This document shows, in pieces, positions 29,190 through 38,388 of a stretch of 64,000 bases of DNA; the first letter of the stretch is position 1, and each line of letters starts with the position of its first letter. A program made the position numbers and the translations under genes. Below the pieces are notes generated by a model. That model did no database searches. It saw nothing but the letters and a program-made list of their open reading frames with translations, and was not told the origin of the DNA. The stretch comes from Acidobacteriota bacterium. GTDB taxonomy: Bacteria; Acidobacteriota; Terriglobia; Terriglobales; Acidobacteriaceae. Location of the stretch: contig JAKATU010000047.1 of assembly GCA_021818585.1 (NCBI GenBank), positions 1-64,000 on the forward strand. The letters are read 5' to 3'.

Positions 29190-29226
29190 AACGGCGCGGG
29201 CTTCGGGAGCACTGCGCCGTTTCTAC
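29190..29226 (+). terminator. Weak terminator after the EF-G-like gene
   Basis: AACGGCGC (29190-29197) pairs with GCGCCGTT (29214-29221) over a 16-nt loop, followed by a T/C-rich stretch. The T-run is short. Confidence 0.45.
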
Positions 29227-29251
29227 TTTCCCCACGAATGATACAGCGTCA

Positions 29252-30295
29252 TCAGTTTCCGAGCCGGGCTGTCTGCGCCAACGGCGGTGGAGGTCTCAGC
29301 TCAAAGATGACCTGATTGTGCGGCACATCGAAGATGACCCGCTTGTAGCTGCTGAGGACGGTGGTGCCGATGACGCCCGCGATTTTATGCCGTGTCACGG
29401 GGGGACTGGTCTGCATCATGAAGGCCATGAAGTGAACGACCTGCACGTTGCCCATCGTCATGGACGCAAAGATAGCCGGAAGGATCGGAAACAGTCCGCC
29501 GAGGCCGTAGCCATCGCCTGGTTTCATCTTGGTTTTTGTGCTGAAGAACGCCTCATCGATGCGCGCCTGCTTTGCATATCTGGGATAGAGCAGCAAAGAG
29601 GCATCGCTGCCTGTGTCGATCTCGACCATTGCCCGTCTGGTCCCGCTGTTCTGCGCCTCGACGGTGATGGGAATGGCGGGCACGTTGTCCCGCTGTTCTG
29701 CGAGTTGCATGACGTCGCCATGTCCCCGGTAGTGAAATGCGCGCTGCGGCCAGAGCGTCAGTTCGTCACTTTCAAAGTTGATGCCCATCACGAAGCGGCG
29801 GAGCAGAGGGTATCCGAGAATTCCGTCAATGCGGTGGTGCATAACCACGGCCAGGCCATGCAGATCCACGATTGCGGCTGAGGTCCCGATGAGCTCGGAT
29901 TGGGCGCGCGAATCCTGAACGCGAAGGGACAGATGCCTTGCCCCGGCCATTTCCACTTTGCCTCCGCCAAGACCAAGATCCTTGGCGCGCTTGATATTCT
30001 CGATCGGGATTCCAAGATTGCGGGAAGCCGTGAGATCGAGAATGTCTACGCTGGTACCGCTATCCAGAAGAAATACATAGCCGGGATTGCCGTTTACGTT
30101 GACGGTGACGAACAGATGGCCCTTGGCGTATTCGAAGGGAACATGGAAGCCTCCGGACTCGCTCTCGAAGTGGCGCACGGGCCAGGGATTGGGAGCGGAC
30201 CGCAGGGATGCGGCACAGAGGACGGCTGGGAAGAGAACTGCGGCGAGAGCGGTTATCCCCGGCAGGAGCCGGTGAAGGCAGATGCGGTTGGGCAC
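29252..30295 (-). CDS. Secreted retropepsin-like aspartyl protease family protein
   Basis: 347 residues from GTG at 30295, chosen because GGAGG lies 7-8 nt upstream; the only ATG is 14 codons earlier without a ribosome site. A signal peptide (LLPGITALAAVLFPAVLCAA) is followed by two pepsin-like lobes: FLLDSGTSVDILDL in the first and VEIDTGSDASLLLYP in the second. Each has a D[ST]G catalytic motif, and ILGYPLLRRFVM and VIGTTVLSSYKRVIFD are the matching hydrophobic-glycine motifs. Two lobes in one chain suggest a pseudo-dimer active without dimerising. The target is unknown. Confidence 0.85.
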   Translation of the reverse strand: MPNRICLHRLLPGITALAAVLFPAVLCAASLRSAPNPWPVRHFESESGGFHVPFEYAKGHLFVTVNVNGNPGYVFLLDSGTSVDILDLTASRNLGIPIENIKRAKDLGLGGGKVEMAGARHLSLRVQDSRAQSELIGTSAAIVDLHGLAVVMHHRIDGILGYPLLRRFVMGINFESDELTLWPQRAFHYRGHGDVMQLAEQRDNVPAIPITVEAQNSGTRRAMVEIDTGSDASLLLYPRYAKQARIDEAFFSTKTKMKPGDGYGLGGLFPILPAIFASMTMGNVQVVHFMAFMMQTSPPVTRHKIAGVIGTTVLSSYKRVIFDVPHNQVIFELRPPPPLAQTARLGN

Positions 30296-30559
30296 ATCTC
30301 TTACCTCCGCGCGGTTGGCACATATGCCTGAATCCACGCATGAAGCAAGTCAGCTCATGCATATAACGCAAGATAAACCAGTGTTACAGGCCACCTCTGG
30401 GTACGGCGTATACGACAGCGGGTGGTTTGCAGCTCAAACTCCAGCAGCCAAACGGCATGTGCTGATTTGCTGTTGCCGCTATTCTGTGCCTGTTCGCTGG
30501 AAATAAGCAAGCGATTCCGGCAAAGAGGCTGAAATTCGAATGAACAGCCATTTCCGGAT

Positions 30560-31036
30560 TTAGGGGCCTACATAGAGTTCAATTGGCGAGAATCCGATTT
30601 CCTTGGAGGCGTCATCGACTCGCAGGAAGATGGGGGTTGAGCCGCCGTTAATGTCCACGCCCATCACCACGCCGTTGCCGACGCGCTTGGCGACGACAAT
30701 TTTGTGGCTCTTGATCTGGCCGTAGTCACTTTGCGGACCCCAGTCGCGCATGAAGGAATGGATGTCGTACATTTTGTAGCGGTCGGGATGCTGCTGCCAG
30801 TTGGGGTCGTTGTTCCACTCGCCATAGGCCTTGTTCCAGTTCTGGGATTGGACATCGCCGAGGAATACATTCACCCTGTGGTCAGAAGGCCAGTTCCAGA
30901 GCTGCCAGGGGAAGTCCAGCGTGTAGAGAATGGTGCCGAAGAAGGTTGCGCACACCAGAACTACTGCGGCAATCGAGACTGCGCGGATCGTTCTTGCGCG
31001 CCGCTCGTTAAAAGGCGGTGCATCCAATAGAGTCAT
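30560..31036 (-). CDS. Membrane-anchored protein of unknown function
   Basis: 158 residues. One N-terminal transmembrane helix (AVSIAAVVLVCATFFGTILYTL, about 19-40) follows a short basic cytosolic start. The external part is Trp/Asn/Asp-rich (WQLWNWPSDHRVNVFLGD) and ends in a beta-rich region. The ATG has AGGAG 11 nt upstream. I recognise no family. It lies between ddl and the aspartyl protease on the same strand. Confidence 0.75.
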   Translation of the reverse strand: MTLLDAPPFNERRARTIRAVSIAAVVLVCATFFGTILYTLDFPWQLWNWPSDHRVNVFLGDVQSQNWNKAYGEWNNDPNWQQHPDRYKMYDIHSFMRDWGPQSDYGQIKSHKIVVAKRVGNGVVMGVDINGGSTPIFLRVDDASKEIGFSPIELYVGP

Positions 31037-31170
31037 GCGTTAACGCGCTCCTGGCAAAGCTGAATTTCCTGGACCCGAGGGAAGAAATGGATTTCTCTTC
31101 TTACCTCAGACACCGTTATCCGCTGAATGGTTTCTTCCGGCCGGTGCTTTCCGTCACAGCGAACTGAATT

Positions 31171-32382
31171 CTAAAGGCTGTACTGGTTCTGGTCTTTCTC
31201 CGCGCGCCGCTCCTGGGCCAGCTCAATGAGCCGGTCAATCAGCTTCGGCAGCGGCAAACCACTCGCCTCCCACAGCTTAGGGTACATGCTGATGGAAGTA
31301 AACCCGGGAAGCGTATTCACCTCGTTGAGGTAGATTCGGCCGTTAGGGCCCGGTTCCTTGAGGAAGTCGACGCGGGCCATTCCGGCGCAGTCACATGCCT
31401 GAAAAGCGCGTATGGCCATCTCCCGGAGATGCTTCTGTTCATCGCGGGTGAGTTTTGCGGGAATGACGGCGACTGAGCCCTCGCTGAGGTACTTTGCCTC
31501 GTAGTCGTAAAACTCTTTGGACGGAATGATTTCGCCCACGATGGAGGCCTGGGGCGCATCATTGCCCAGGACCGCGACTTCGAGCTCTCGCGCCTTGCCT
31601 TGCCTGCCCCGGCCTCCAACACCCTGCTCGACGAGAATTTTTCGGTCGTATTTTGCGGCGAGGGTGATCGCGGCTTTTAGCTCCATACGGTCCTTCGCTT
31701 TTGAGATGCCGACGGAAGAGCCGAGATTGGCCGGTTTTACGAAGACCGGATAGCGAACGGCGGCTTCGACCGTTTTCAGCACTCTGGCCGGAGATTTCTC
31801 CCATTGCTGCCTGAGCAACGTTACGTGTTTGACCATGGGCAGCTTGGCCGACGCAAAAAGACGCTTCATTAGCACCTTGTCCATGCCCGCGGCCGAGCCG
31901 AGTACGCCGGATCCTACATAGGCGATTCCGGCCAGCTCGAACAGTCCCTGGATGGTTCCATCCTCGCCGAAGGTGCCGTGGAGCACGGGGAAGACGACGT
32001 CCAGATGCAATTTATGGTGGCCTGTTTCCGTGGCGAGCGACCTGGCGCCAGTCTCAAATGGAACGAGGGTGCTTGCGCCTGATTTTGACTTTGCAGGGAC
32101 GGGTGGCACAATCACGCCTTCTCCGATGGCCAGAACGGCGGCGGCTTGAGTGTTTGCGGGATCTCCGGCGCGCAGGTGCGCCTCGGTTGCCAGTGGTTTG
32201 TTTGCCAGCAGGTTTGCTGCTGCTCCGGAGGTGACCCACTGCCCGCTGCGGGTGATGCCAATGGGGACCACTTCGTACTTTTTGCGGTCCAGAGCCTTCA
32301 TGACAGAGGCGGCAGAGAGCAGAGAAACCTCGTGCTCGCCGCTCCGCCCGCCGAATACTACGCCAACTCGAATCTTTTTCAT
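31171..32382 (-). CDS. ddl: D-alanine--D-alanine ligase
   Basis: 403 residues, an ATP-grasp enzyme making D-Ala-D-Ala for peptidoglycan. Seen: VVFGGRSGEHEVSLLSAASV, VFPVLHGTFGEDGTIQGLFELAGIAYVGSGVLGSAAGMDK, FVKPANLGSSVGISKAKD, and the C-terminal YLNEVNTLPGFTSISMYPKLWEASG with magnesium and substrate residues. It is longer than the roughly 310-370 of most Ddl; the extra length is a segment near residues 60-115 (AHLRAGDPANTQAAAVLAIG through the GARSLATE region). No mur genes adjoin it. Confidence 0.96.
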   Translation of the reverse strand: MKKIRVGVVFGGRSGEHEVSLLSAASVMKALDRKKYEVVPIGITRSGQWVTSGAAANLLANKPLATEAHLRAGDPANTQAAAVLAIGEGVIVPPVPAKSKSGASTLVPFETGARSLATETGHHKLHLDVVFPVLHGTFGEDGTIQGLFELAGIAYVGSGVLGSAAGMDKVLMKRLFASAKLPMVKHVTLLRQQWEKSPARVLKTVEAAVRYPVFVKPANLGSSVGISKAKDRMELKAAITLAAKYDRKILVEQGVGGRGRQGKARELEVAVLGNDAPQASIVGEIIPSKEFYDYEAKYLSEGSVAVIPAKLTRDEQKHLREMAIRAFQACDCAGMARVDFLKEPGPNGRIYLNEVNTLPGFTSISMYPKLWEASGLPLPKLIDRLIELAQERRAEKDQNQYSL

Positions 32383-32525
32383 CGCTTCACTTCAGAATCT
32401 TCAGGATACTCACTTCGTCTTTGCGCGGTAATATCGATCGCGGCACATAGTACCGCCAGATGTATCAGGGCGCAGCAGTTATTCCCCTCGGGCGGCGATT
32501 TCGGACGGCCTGATGGACGCTCCCG

Positions 32526-32531
32526 TATAAT
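32526..32531 (+). promoter_or_regulatory. Candidate -10 box for greA
   Basis: A perfect TATAAT about 80 bp before the greA ATG. No good -35 lies 16-18 bp upstream, so a sigma-70 promoter is only suggested. Confidence 0.4.
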
Positions 32532-32609
32532 GATCTAAACCCCGGCGGTAGCCCGGCCATCGCCGCTTCTCGATCGGCCCTCGTCTCGTACCGCTATATA
32601 TGATTTTCT

Positions 32610-33107
32610 ATGCCAGAACACATCAAGAAAAAGCTTCTCGAAGACATCAAGCAGTTGGAGCATGAACTCGCTCATGAACTTCCAGCCGAGATTAAAAAAG
32701 CGGCTGCACTTGGCGACCTTAGCGAAAATGCCGAATACCACATGGCCAAGCAGCGCCAGGAGTTTGTGAACGCGCGCCTTGGCCAACTGAAGAAGCGCAT
32801 GGCCGAGCTTTCGCTCGTCAACCTCGCGAATATACCTCATGACAAGGTCGCCTTTGGCTCGACTGTCGTTGTTTTCGATACGGCCAAGGACGAGGAGATT
32901 GTCTACAAGCTGGTGACCAGTGAGGAGTCTGACGTAGCGAACGGCATGATTTCCACCACTTCTCCCATTGGCCGCGCCCTCGTCGGCAAGCAGGTTGGCG
33001 ACATGGCCACGGTAGTTACGCCCAATGGCAAGCGCGAGATGGAAATCCTCAAGCTCACCACTATTCACGACGAAGCGGCAGCCGCCGCGGAGTCCACCGA
33101 AAAGTAA
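32610..33107 (+). CDS. greA: Transcription elongation factor GreA
   Basis: 165 residues. The N-terminal coiled coil ends in the loop with acidic tip residues (ALGDLSENAEYHMAKQRQ, Asp/Glu near 38-42). The C-terminal FKBP-like domain has ISTTSPIGRALVGKQVGDMATVVTPNGKREMEIL. It rescues backtracked RNA polymerase by stimulating transcript cleavage in the secondary channel. The tail is slightly extended with Ala/Glu. The phosphatidyltransferase gene follows after 11 bp, so the two are probably one transcript. Confidence 0.97.
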   Translation: MPEHIKKKLLEDIKQLEHELAHELPAEIKKAAALGDLSENAEYHMAKQRQEFVNARLGQLKKRMAELSLVNLANIPHDKVAFGSTVVVFDTAKDEEIVYKLVTSEESDVANGMISTTSPIGRALVGKQVGDMATVVTPNGKREMEILKLTTIHDEAAAAAESTEK

Positions 33108-33118
33108 GTTACGTCAGG

Positions 33119-33850
33119 GTGACAGCATTGCCCACGCAGGATTCTCCAATCGACGCTCCTAACCAACAGCCAAGTGGTGATCACTCACACTCCTGGACCC
33201 TTGCCTTCGGCAAGGCCTGCGGAGTGTTGCTGCAGGCCATTGTCAATGGCCTGGCGCTGACGCGCATTTCGCCGAATGCTCTTACGTTCATCGGGCTGGT
33301 GATCAATACCGGGGCAGCTTTGCTGTTCGGTTTTGCGAATTCGCAGAACTACGTCCGGATGTTTCTTTATGCGGGGCTGGTGATCATCGGCGCCGGCATT
33401 TTTGACATGGTGGATGGGCGCGTTGCTCGCCAGACGCAGCAGGTTACGGTGTTTGGCGCATTTTTTGACTCGGTGATCGACCGCTACTCGGACGTGGTTC
33501 TGTTCTTTGGTCTACTGGTCTTCTATGGTCGCGGCAACCGGCTCTTTTACCTTGGGCTGACGGCCTTTGTGATGGTCACGTCGCTGATGGTGAGTTATAC
33601 GCGCGCCCGGGCCGAGGCCTTAATCGGCAAGTGCAAGGTTGGGTTTATGGAGCGCCCGGAGCGGGTGGTTCTGATCATCCTGGGTGCTCTCTTCATGCGC
33701 TGGGATGCGATGGCGCCGGTACTGTGGGTGCTTGCGGCGTTATCGACGATTACGGTGATTCACCGCATCACATATACCTACGACCAAACCAAGCATCTAC
33801 CTGCGTTGAAGCCAGGCGAGCCCATGCCTTCTCCGAATCGCCACATTTAG
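33119..33850 (+). CDS. CDP-alcohol phosphatidyltransferase family membrane protein
   Basis: 243 residues from GTG at 33119, with a weak ribosome site. The signature DG(x2)AR(x8)G(x3)D(x3)D is present as DMVDGRVARQTQQVTVFGAFFDSVIDRYSD (from about residue 98). Around six hydrophobic helices surround it. It transfers a phosphatidyl or similar group from a CDP-activated donor to an alcohol; which lipid cannot be told. The placement just after greA is shared transcription, not necessarily shared function. Confidence 0.92.
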   Translation: MTALPTQDSPIDAPNQQPSGDHSHSWTLAFGKACGVLLQAIVNGLALTRISPNALTFIGLVINTGAALLFGFANSQNYVRMFLYAGLVIIGAGIFDMVDGRVARQTQQVTVFGAFFDSVIDRYSDVVLFFGLLVFYGRGNRLFYLGLTAFVMVTSLMVSYTRARAEALIGKCKVGFMERPERVVLIILGALFMRWDAMAPVLWVLAALSTITVIHRITYTYDQTKHLPALKPGEPMPSPNRHI

Positions 33851-33923
33851 AGCGGCGTTTTGATCCTGTTGTTTTGCCTCGATGCAGGTTCGTTACACTG
33901 GTGCGGAACCTGAGGACCGACTG

Positions 33924-34760
33924 ATGCCAGCAGCAAACCCCACCCGCAATGCCACGCTTGCCCGCGCCTTTGGCGGTAGATGGGCGCTTGTTACCGGGGC
34001 CAGTGCCGGCCTTGGAGAACAGATTGCACTGGACCTGGCCGCAGCCGGCGCCCACGTGGTGCTTACGGCGCGCCGCGCCGATCGGCTCAATGATCTGGCC
34101 GAACGCATCCGCGCCACCTATTTTGTGCAGACGCTGGTTGTTCCGGCTGATCTTTCGCTCCCGGAAGCGCCGCGGGAGCTCTACGATGCCACTGAGGGTG
34201 CGGGCATCCCGATCGACATCCTGATCAACAATGCGGGTTTTGGGTATCTTGGCCAGTTCCACCGGGGCTCGCCGGAGTGGGATCGCCGGATGGTTACCGT
34301 TAACTGTGCGGCTGTGGTTCACCTCACGCACTTGTTTCTGCCGCGCATGATCGAGCGCCGGCGCGGGCACATTATGATGTTGGCGTCGGCGGCGGCGTTC
34401 CAGCCGATTCCGTATATGTCGACCTATGCGGCGACCAAGGTTTTTGATCGCTTTCTGGGGGAGGCGCTGGATGCGGAAGTGCGTCAGTACGGCATCCGGG
34501 TGAGTTCGCTCTGTCCTGGACCGACGGAGTCGGAATTCGGACAGGTTGCGGGACTGAACTCCAGTGCCTTTCGCCGTGCTGTGCCCGCTGAGCCCGTGGT
34601 TCGGCGGGGTTTGCTGGACCTGGCCAACGGGAGGCCCATCTCTTACCCGCCAGGTTCTGGGGCATTTTTCATCTTCCTGGAGAGATTCCTGCCGCGGACG
34701 CTTGTCACGCGCCTGCTGGAACGCGGTTTGCGCCGCGCTATTCCAGCGAGAAATGCGTAG
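33924..34760 (+). CDS. Short-chain dehydrogenase/reductase (DltE/YqjQ-like)
   Basis: 278 residues from ATG at 33924 (GAGG upstream). Nucleotide loop TGASAGLG, NNAGFG, catalytic Ser in LASAAAFQPIP, and YAATK with Tyr and Lys. The C-terminal 50 residues are hydrophobic and basic (FFIFLERFLPRTLVTRLLERGLRR), which may bind the membrane surface. It resembles DltE/YqjQ-type oxidoreductases; the substrate is unknown. It follows the phosphatidyltransferase by 73 bp on the same strand. Confidence 0.9.
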   Translation: MPAANPTRNATLARAFGGRWALVTGASAGLGEQIALDLAAAGAHVVLTARRADRLNDLAERIRATYFVQTLVVPADLSLPEAPRELYDATEGAGIPIDILINNAGFGYLGQFHRGSPEWDRRMVTVNCAAVVHLTHLFLPRMIERRRGHIMMLASAAAFQPIPYMSTYAATKVFDRFLGEALDAEVRQYGIRVSSLCPGPTESEFGQVAGLNSSAFRRAVPAEPVVRRGLLDLANGRPISYPPGSGAFFIFLERFLPRTLVTRLLERGLRRAIPARNA

Positions 34761-34948
34761 GTTCTATCTTCCTGGGGCATTCGTTTTGATTCGGAGCTAT
34801 GCGGACTAGCTACGATGTGAACTGCGTGTAACCCTAGGGAACCCCTGAAGAACAGCGAGTTACAGCGATGCGGGGCTGGGTGGTGTCCAGAATCTTTCGC
34901 ACTTTCGATCTTCCGTGTAGCTGAGGAAGGTTGTTGGGTTGGGGTTAT

Positions 34949-34978
34949 TTGCCTCTGGCCCCATGGGGCCAGAGGCAA
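34949..34978. repeat. 30-bp perfect palindrome beside the IS256 remnant
   Basis: Arms TTGCCTCTGGCCCC and GGGGCCAGAGGCAA meet at an AT centre with no mismatch. It ends six bases before the IS256-like coding remnant. It may be a terminator stem (no strong T-run) or an element end; the pairing is seen, the role inferred. Confidence 0.7.
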
Positions 34979-34984
34979 AGCCGA

Positions 34985-35873
34985 TCAGGCGATGGCCACG
35001 ACTTCGGCCAGCCGGTTCATCTGCAGATAGCGTTTCGTACCCCATTTTGTTGCGGCGACATGCCGCAGGCGAGCGGCCACCAGCATCAGCGCCGATTGGC
35101 CGTCGGGAAATGCGCCCACCACTCGTGTTCGTCGACGAATCTCCCGCATCAGCCGCTCCAGCGGGTTGTTCATCTTGATTGATCGCCAGTGTTCCGATGG
35201 CATGCTGTAGTAACTCAGCGTTTCATCGATCCCGGATTCGACGATCTCCGCGGCCTTGGCCAGCCGCATCCCACGGAGCTTCTCCACCACCTGGCGAGCC
35301 TTTTCCTTCACCGCCCCACGAGCGCTTCAGCCACAAGCCGTCGAGAAAGACATAGGGAAAATCGCCCACCAGCGGACGCTCGCGCCACTCGTTGATCTTG
35401 CCGTAGATCTTCTGGTTCAGGTCGCTGACCGTGCTTGCGCTGACCCGCGTGCCCCACAACGCCTGCGTGATGTCCTCCACCCGTCGCACGCTCACTCCGG
35501 CCAGATACATCTCGATCAGGGCTTCCCCTACCGAAGACTCACGTCGCCTATAGCGCTCGATAATCGCCGTCTCGAAAGGCAAGGTCCGCAGCTTCGGCAC
35601 CGTCAGCGTCACTTCGCCGGCCTTGGTCTGCAGGCGCCGATCATAGCTGCCCGCACGTGTATCCTTGCGGCCTTCGCTGCGCTCATACCTCATGGCGCCG
35701 CATAGATGATCGGCCTCGGCATCCTACAGCGCGTTCAACGTCTCTTCCACCGTCGTTCGCACCACTTCGCCAAAATGCGCCTGAATACGCTCTTCGTCGA
35801 TCTGCACCACCGGCCCTGGCACCGTCTTCATCCCGCCGGCCCGCTCCAATCCTGCTTCCATGGTTGGCTCCAT
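34985..35873 (-). pseudogene. IS256-family transposase, internally deleted
   Basis: Reading minus from an ATG at 35873, the frame gives a normal N-terminus, an in-frame TAG at 35724-35726, then ERSEGRKDTRAGSYDRR, KAGEVTLTVPKLRTLPFETA, and DGLWLKRSWGG. There it jumps into another frame at the C-terminal VVEKLRGMRLAKAAEIVESGI and RRRTRVVGAFPDGQSALMLVAARLRHV. Intact family members are about 400 residues; roughly 110 codons of the catalytic core are missing. It has a nonsense codon plus an internal deletion and is inactive. The two proline tRNAs lie 130-330 bp away. Confidence 0.85.
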
Positions 35874-36006
35874 CGTTCCCGCCTCAGAGGTCTCGCTCCT
35901 CTTGCTGGTACCAACCTCCCAAGCTTAAAACTCAAATCAAATGTGCGAAAAATAGCCTACATTGTCCGGAACCGGCTATACCGCTTGAAATATCTATGGC
36001 TTACGA

Positions 36007-36083
36007 TGGTCGGGGCGGAGGGATTCGAACCCCCGACCCTCTGCTCCCAAAGCAGATGCGCTACCAGACTGCGCTACGCCCCG
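36007..36083 (-). tRNA. tRNA-Pro (anticodon TGG)
   Basis: The minus strand folds as a 77-nt tRNA with CCA encoded. Acceptor CGGGGCG/CGCCCCG with discriminator A; anticodon stem TCTGC/GCAGA around TTTGGGA, giving TGG. GGTTCGAATCC in the T arm is standard. It is downstream of the GGG tRNA by 43 bp. Confidence 0.95.
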
Positions 36084-36126
36084 ACAACTGTTTGATTGTA
36101 AAAAGATATGAGAACGAGAGGAAAAT

Positions 36127-36203
36127 TGGTCGGGACGGGCAGATTTGAACTGCCGACCCCTCGCACCCCAAGCGAGTGCTCTACCAGGCTGAGCCACGTC
36201 CCG
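36127..36203 (-). tRNA. tRNA-Pro (anticodon GGG)
   Basis: 77 nt with CCA encoded on the minus strand. Acceptor CGGGACG/CGTCCCG, anticodon stem CTCGC/GCGAG around TTGGGGT, giving GGG. T arm CAGTTCAAATCTG. It is the upstream member of the tandem pair, following glk; a TGTAAACT stretch near 36223-36230 on the same strand may be its -10. Confidence 0.95.
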
Positions 36204-36439
36204 ACGACCAGGGTCTACCTCACTGAGTTTACACGAGCGCCGAGATTTCTGCCCAGCCAAGCTCCGGGGCCGGCAACGCCGACCCGGAACCGCCACTCAT
36301 ACCCTGCAGATGAGCGGCAGTCCAGTGCTGGATTATTGAATGTCGCCAGCTGGTGCAGAGCCTCTTCCCGCTTCTGCAGATTATCCTCTGTCTCGCGCAA
36401 GTGCTGCAGCTTATTGAAAAATGCCGCGATGGCTGACCT

Positions 36440-37462
36440 TTAAACAGAAGCAGCACGAATCGATGTACCGCTGATTTCGGCGGCACGCTGCTCAGCATAA
36501 GCAGCGGCACCCATGAGGGCGCAACGACTCTCGAGGATGATATGCACGGGAGTTTTTATCAACAGATCGCTGAGGCGGCCTTTGTCTATGAACGAATGCA
36601 TAAAAGTCCCCGAGCGCATGGTTTTCAGAATTTTTGGAGCGATCCCGCCTCCAATGTAGATTCCGCCAACCGCAAGAACTTTGAGCGCCATGTTCCCGGC
36701 TTCAGCGCCGTATGCAGAAACGAAGACCTCGAGGGTTTTGGCGCAGAGCTCGTCTTTGCCGCTATCTCCCAATTCACCAATCACAGCATTGGGGTCTTCA
36801 TGTTTAAGCCGTTCTGCCAATTCACTGGATTCAGTCAGCTTCTTTTCGTCGCGGAGAAATTGATAGATGTTATGGATGCCCAGACCTGAAACCACTCGCT
36901 CGAAACTGACTCGCCCATCGAGTTTTTTCATGAGGTATTGCAGCAGTTCGACCTCCAGTTCGTTGCGAGCCGCGAAGTCGCAATGCCCGCCTTCCGACGG
37001 CATTGGGATGTGCCGGCGTCCGTCCCAGACCATGACACCTTCTCCCAGTCCGGTGCCCGCAGAGACAAGCGCGCGATTACCGACCGCACCGCGATCTCCC
37101 TCATTTAAGGTGTAAATCTGATCCGGCTTAAGTTCAGAAACGCCGTATCCATTTGCCTCAAGATCGTTGATGAGAAACACATGCGGAATGTTCAGTGACT
37201 GAGAAAGCTGCTCGCTATCAAGGGTCCAAGGGAGATTGGTGAGCTTGAGTCTGCCTTGCCGAACCGGACCTGGCACGCCGAAGCAAGCAGCAGTGATTTC
37301 TCCCGCTGAACACGTATCCAGAAATTCACGCACGATGGGCTCGAGACCATCAAAACCTTGCGCGGGAAATCGCTCATCCTTTAAGTGAACCAACGATCCC
37401 TGCTTGAAGTCGTACAGGGCCAGGTGAACTTTTGTACCGCCAACATCTCCGGCGAGAATCAT
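36440..37462 (-). CDS. glk: Glucokinase
   Basis: 340 residues of the Glk family (ASKHA fold). ATP site LAGDVGGTKVHLALYD at the start, CFGVPGPVRQGRLKLTNLPW, INDLEANGYGV with the catalytic Asp, ALVSAGTGLGEG, and SEGGHCDFAARNELE. It phosphorylates free glucose to glucose-6-phosphate, the substrate of zwf in the same cluster. Its ATG overlaps the pgl stop (ATGA). The same frame stays open for about 75 codons beyond the TAA, with no ribosome site. Confidence 0.96.
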   Translation of the reverse strand: MILAGDVGGTKVHLALYDFKQGSLVHLKDERFPAQGFDGLEPIVREFLDTCSAGEITAACFGVPGPVRQGRLKLTNLPWTLDSEQLSQSLNIPHVFLINDLEANGYGVSELKPDQIYTLNEGDRGAVGNRALVSAGTGLGEGVMVWDGRRHIPMPSEGGHCDFAARNELEVELLQYLMKKLDGRVSFERVVSGLGIHNIYQFLRDEKKLTESSELAERLKHEDPNAVIGELGDSGKDELCAKTLEVFVSAYGAEAGNMALKVLAVGGIYIGGGIAPKILKTMRSGTFMHSFIDKGRLSDLLIKTPVHIILESRCALMGAAAYAEQRAAEISGTSIRAASV

Positions 37463-38259
37463 CGTTGAATCTCCAACTTTCCAATGCCGCGTGCATCCGG
37501 GGCAGGCAGTAGGTCGGCCGCTTCCCGGTCCAGCAACATCAATAGTTTTCCGCTTCGTGGTTGTATGAGTTGAGAAGGAAGTGTTTCTGGATCGTAAGAC
37601 CCCTGAAGAACGCGATGGAGAGGATCTGCCTTGTCTTTGCCTGCGATAAGGAAAAATATCTCTCGCGCTTCAATGATTACAGGCCAAGTCAGCGTAATCC
37701 GCCAGCTGTGCTTTTGCTGTGGCACGTGATTGGCGACTGCAAGGCGCATCATCTCGTGTAAAGCCTGAGTATGGGGAAATAGTGACGCGGTATGGCCGTC
37801 GTCTCCCATGCCGAGGGCGAGTATGTCGAAGACTGGCCCCTGCGCACCTTCCAACCGGAAGTGATTGCGAAGTTCCGATTCGTACTTCGCAGCTGCTTCT
37901 TCCGGATCCAGTTCGCCATAAATGCGATGGATCTGGTTTTGCGGAATGGGTACATGGTCGAGGAGGCTCTCACGAGTCATGTGGTAGTTGCTGTCCTCAT
38001 GATCGGGAGGGAGACAGCGTTCATCCACCCAGAAGATTTCCAGCTTTCCCCAAGGCATCTGGGCCCGGTATGGTTGATCCGGGTCAGCCAACAGCTTGAA
38101 CGTAGCCTTGGGAGTGCTGCCTCCTGAAATCGCCAGTCTCGCCTTGCCTCTGGATGCTGCGGCATCGCGAATGCAATTTAAAAAATGCTGAGCGGCGGCA
38201 TGGCTAAGCGCAACGGGATCCTCTGAAACGCGATATTCGACAGTGAAAGACCGTGGCAT
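37459..38259 (-). CDS. pgl: 6-phosphogluconolactonase
   Basis: 266 residues of the NagB/Pgl family. AISGGSTPKATFKLLAD, IFWVDERCLPPDHEDSNYHMTRESLLDHVPIP, and ILALGMGDDGHTASLFPHTQALHE are diagnostic. It hydrolyses 6-phosphogluconolactone made by Zwf. It is translationally coupled to glk and lies 129 bp after zwf, matching its pathway order. Confidence 0.96.
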   Translation of the reverse strand: MPRSFTVEYRVSEDPVALSHAAAQHFLNCIRDAAASRGKARLAISGGSTPKATFKLLADPDQPYRAQMPWGKLEIFWVDERCLPPDHEDSNYHMTRESLLDHVPIPQNQIHRIYGELDPEEAAAKYESELRNHFRLEGAQGPVFDILALGMGDDGHTASLFPHTQALHEMMRLAVANHVPQQKHSWRITLTWPVIIEAREIFFLIAGKDKADPLHRVLQGSYDPETLPSQLIQPRSGKLLMLLDREAADLLPAPDARGIGKLEIQR

Positions 38260-38388
38260 GCAGATGTTTCCTTTGTATGTCCGTGACGGTGAGTCCTATG
38301 CTTCTCTTAATGGTGCTTGAAGCACATTGACGATTTGGCATCGTCCCACTTCAAAGATTGATGCCGAATCTCCGATCGCTGAGGACCA

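Noticed and set aside
36108..36443. A plus-strand frame through the proline tRNAs
   Set aside because: The same bases fold as a complete tRNA with CCA.
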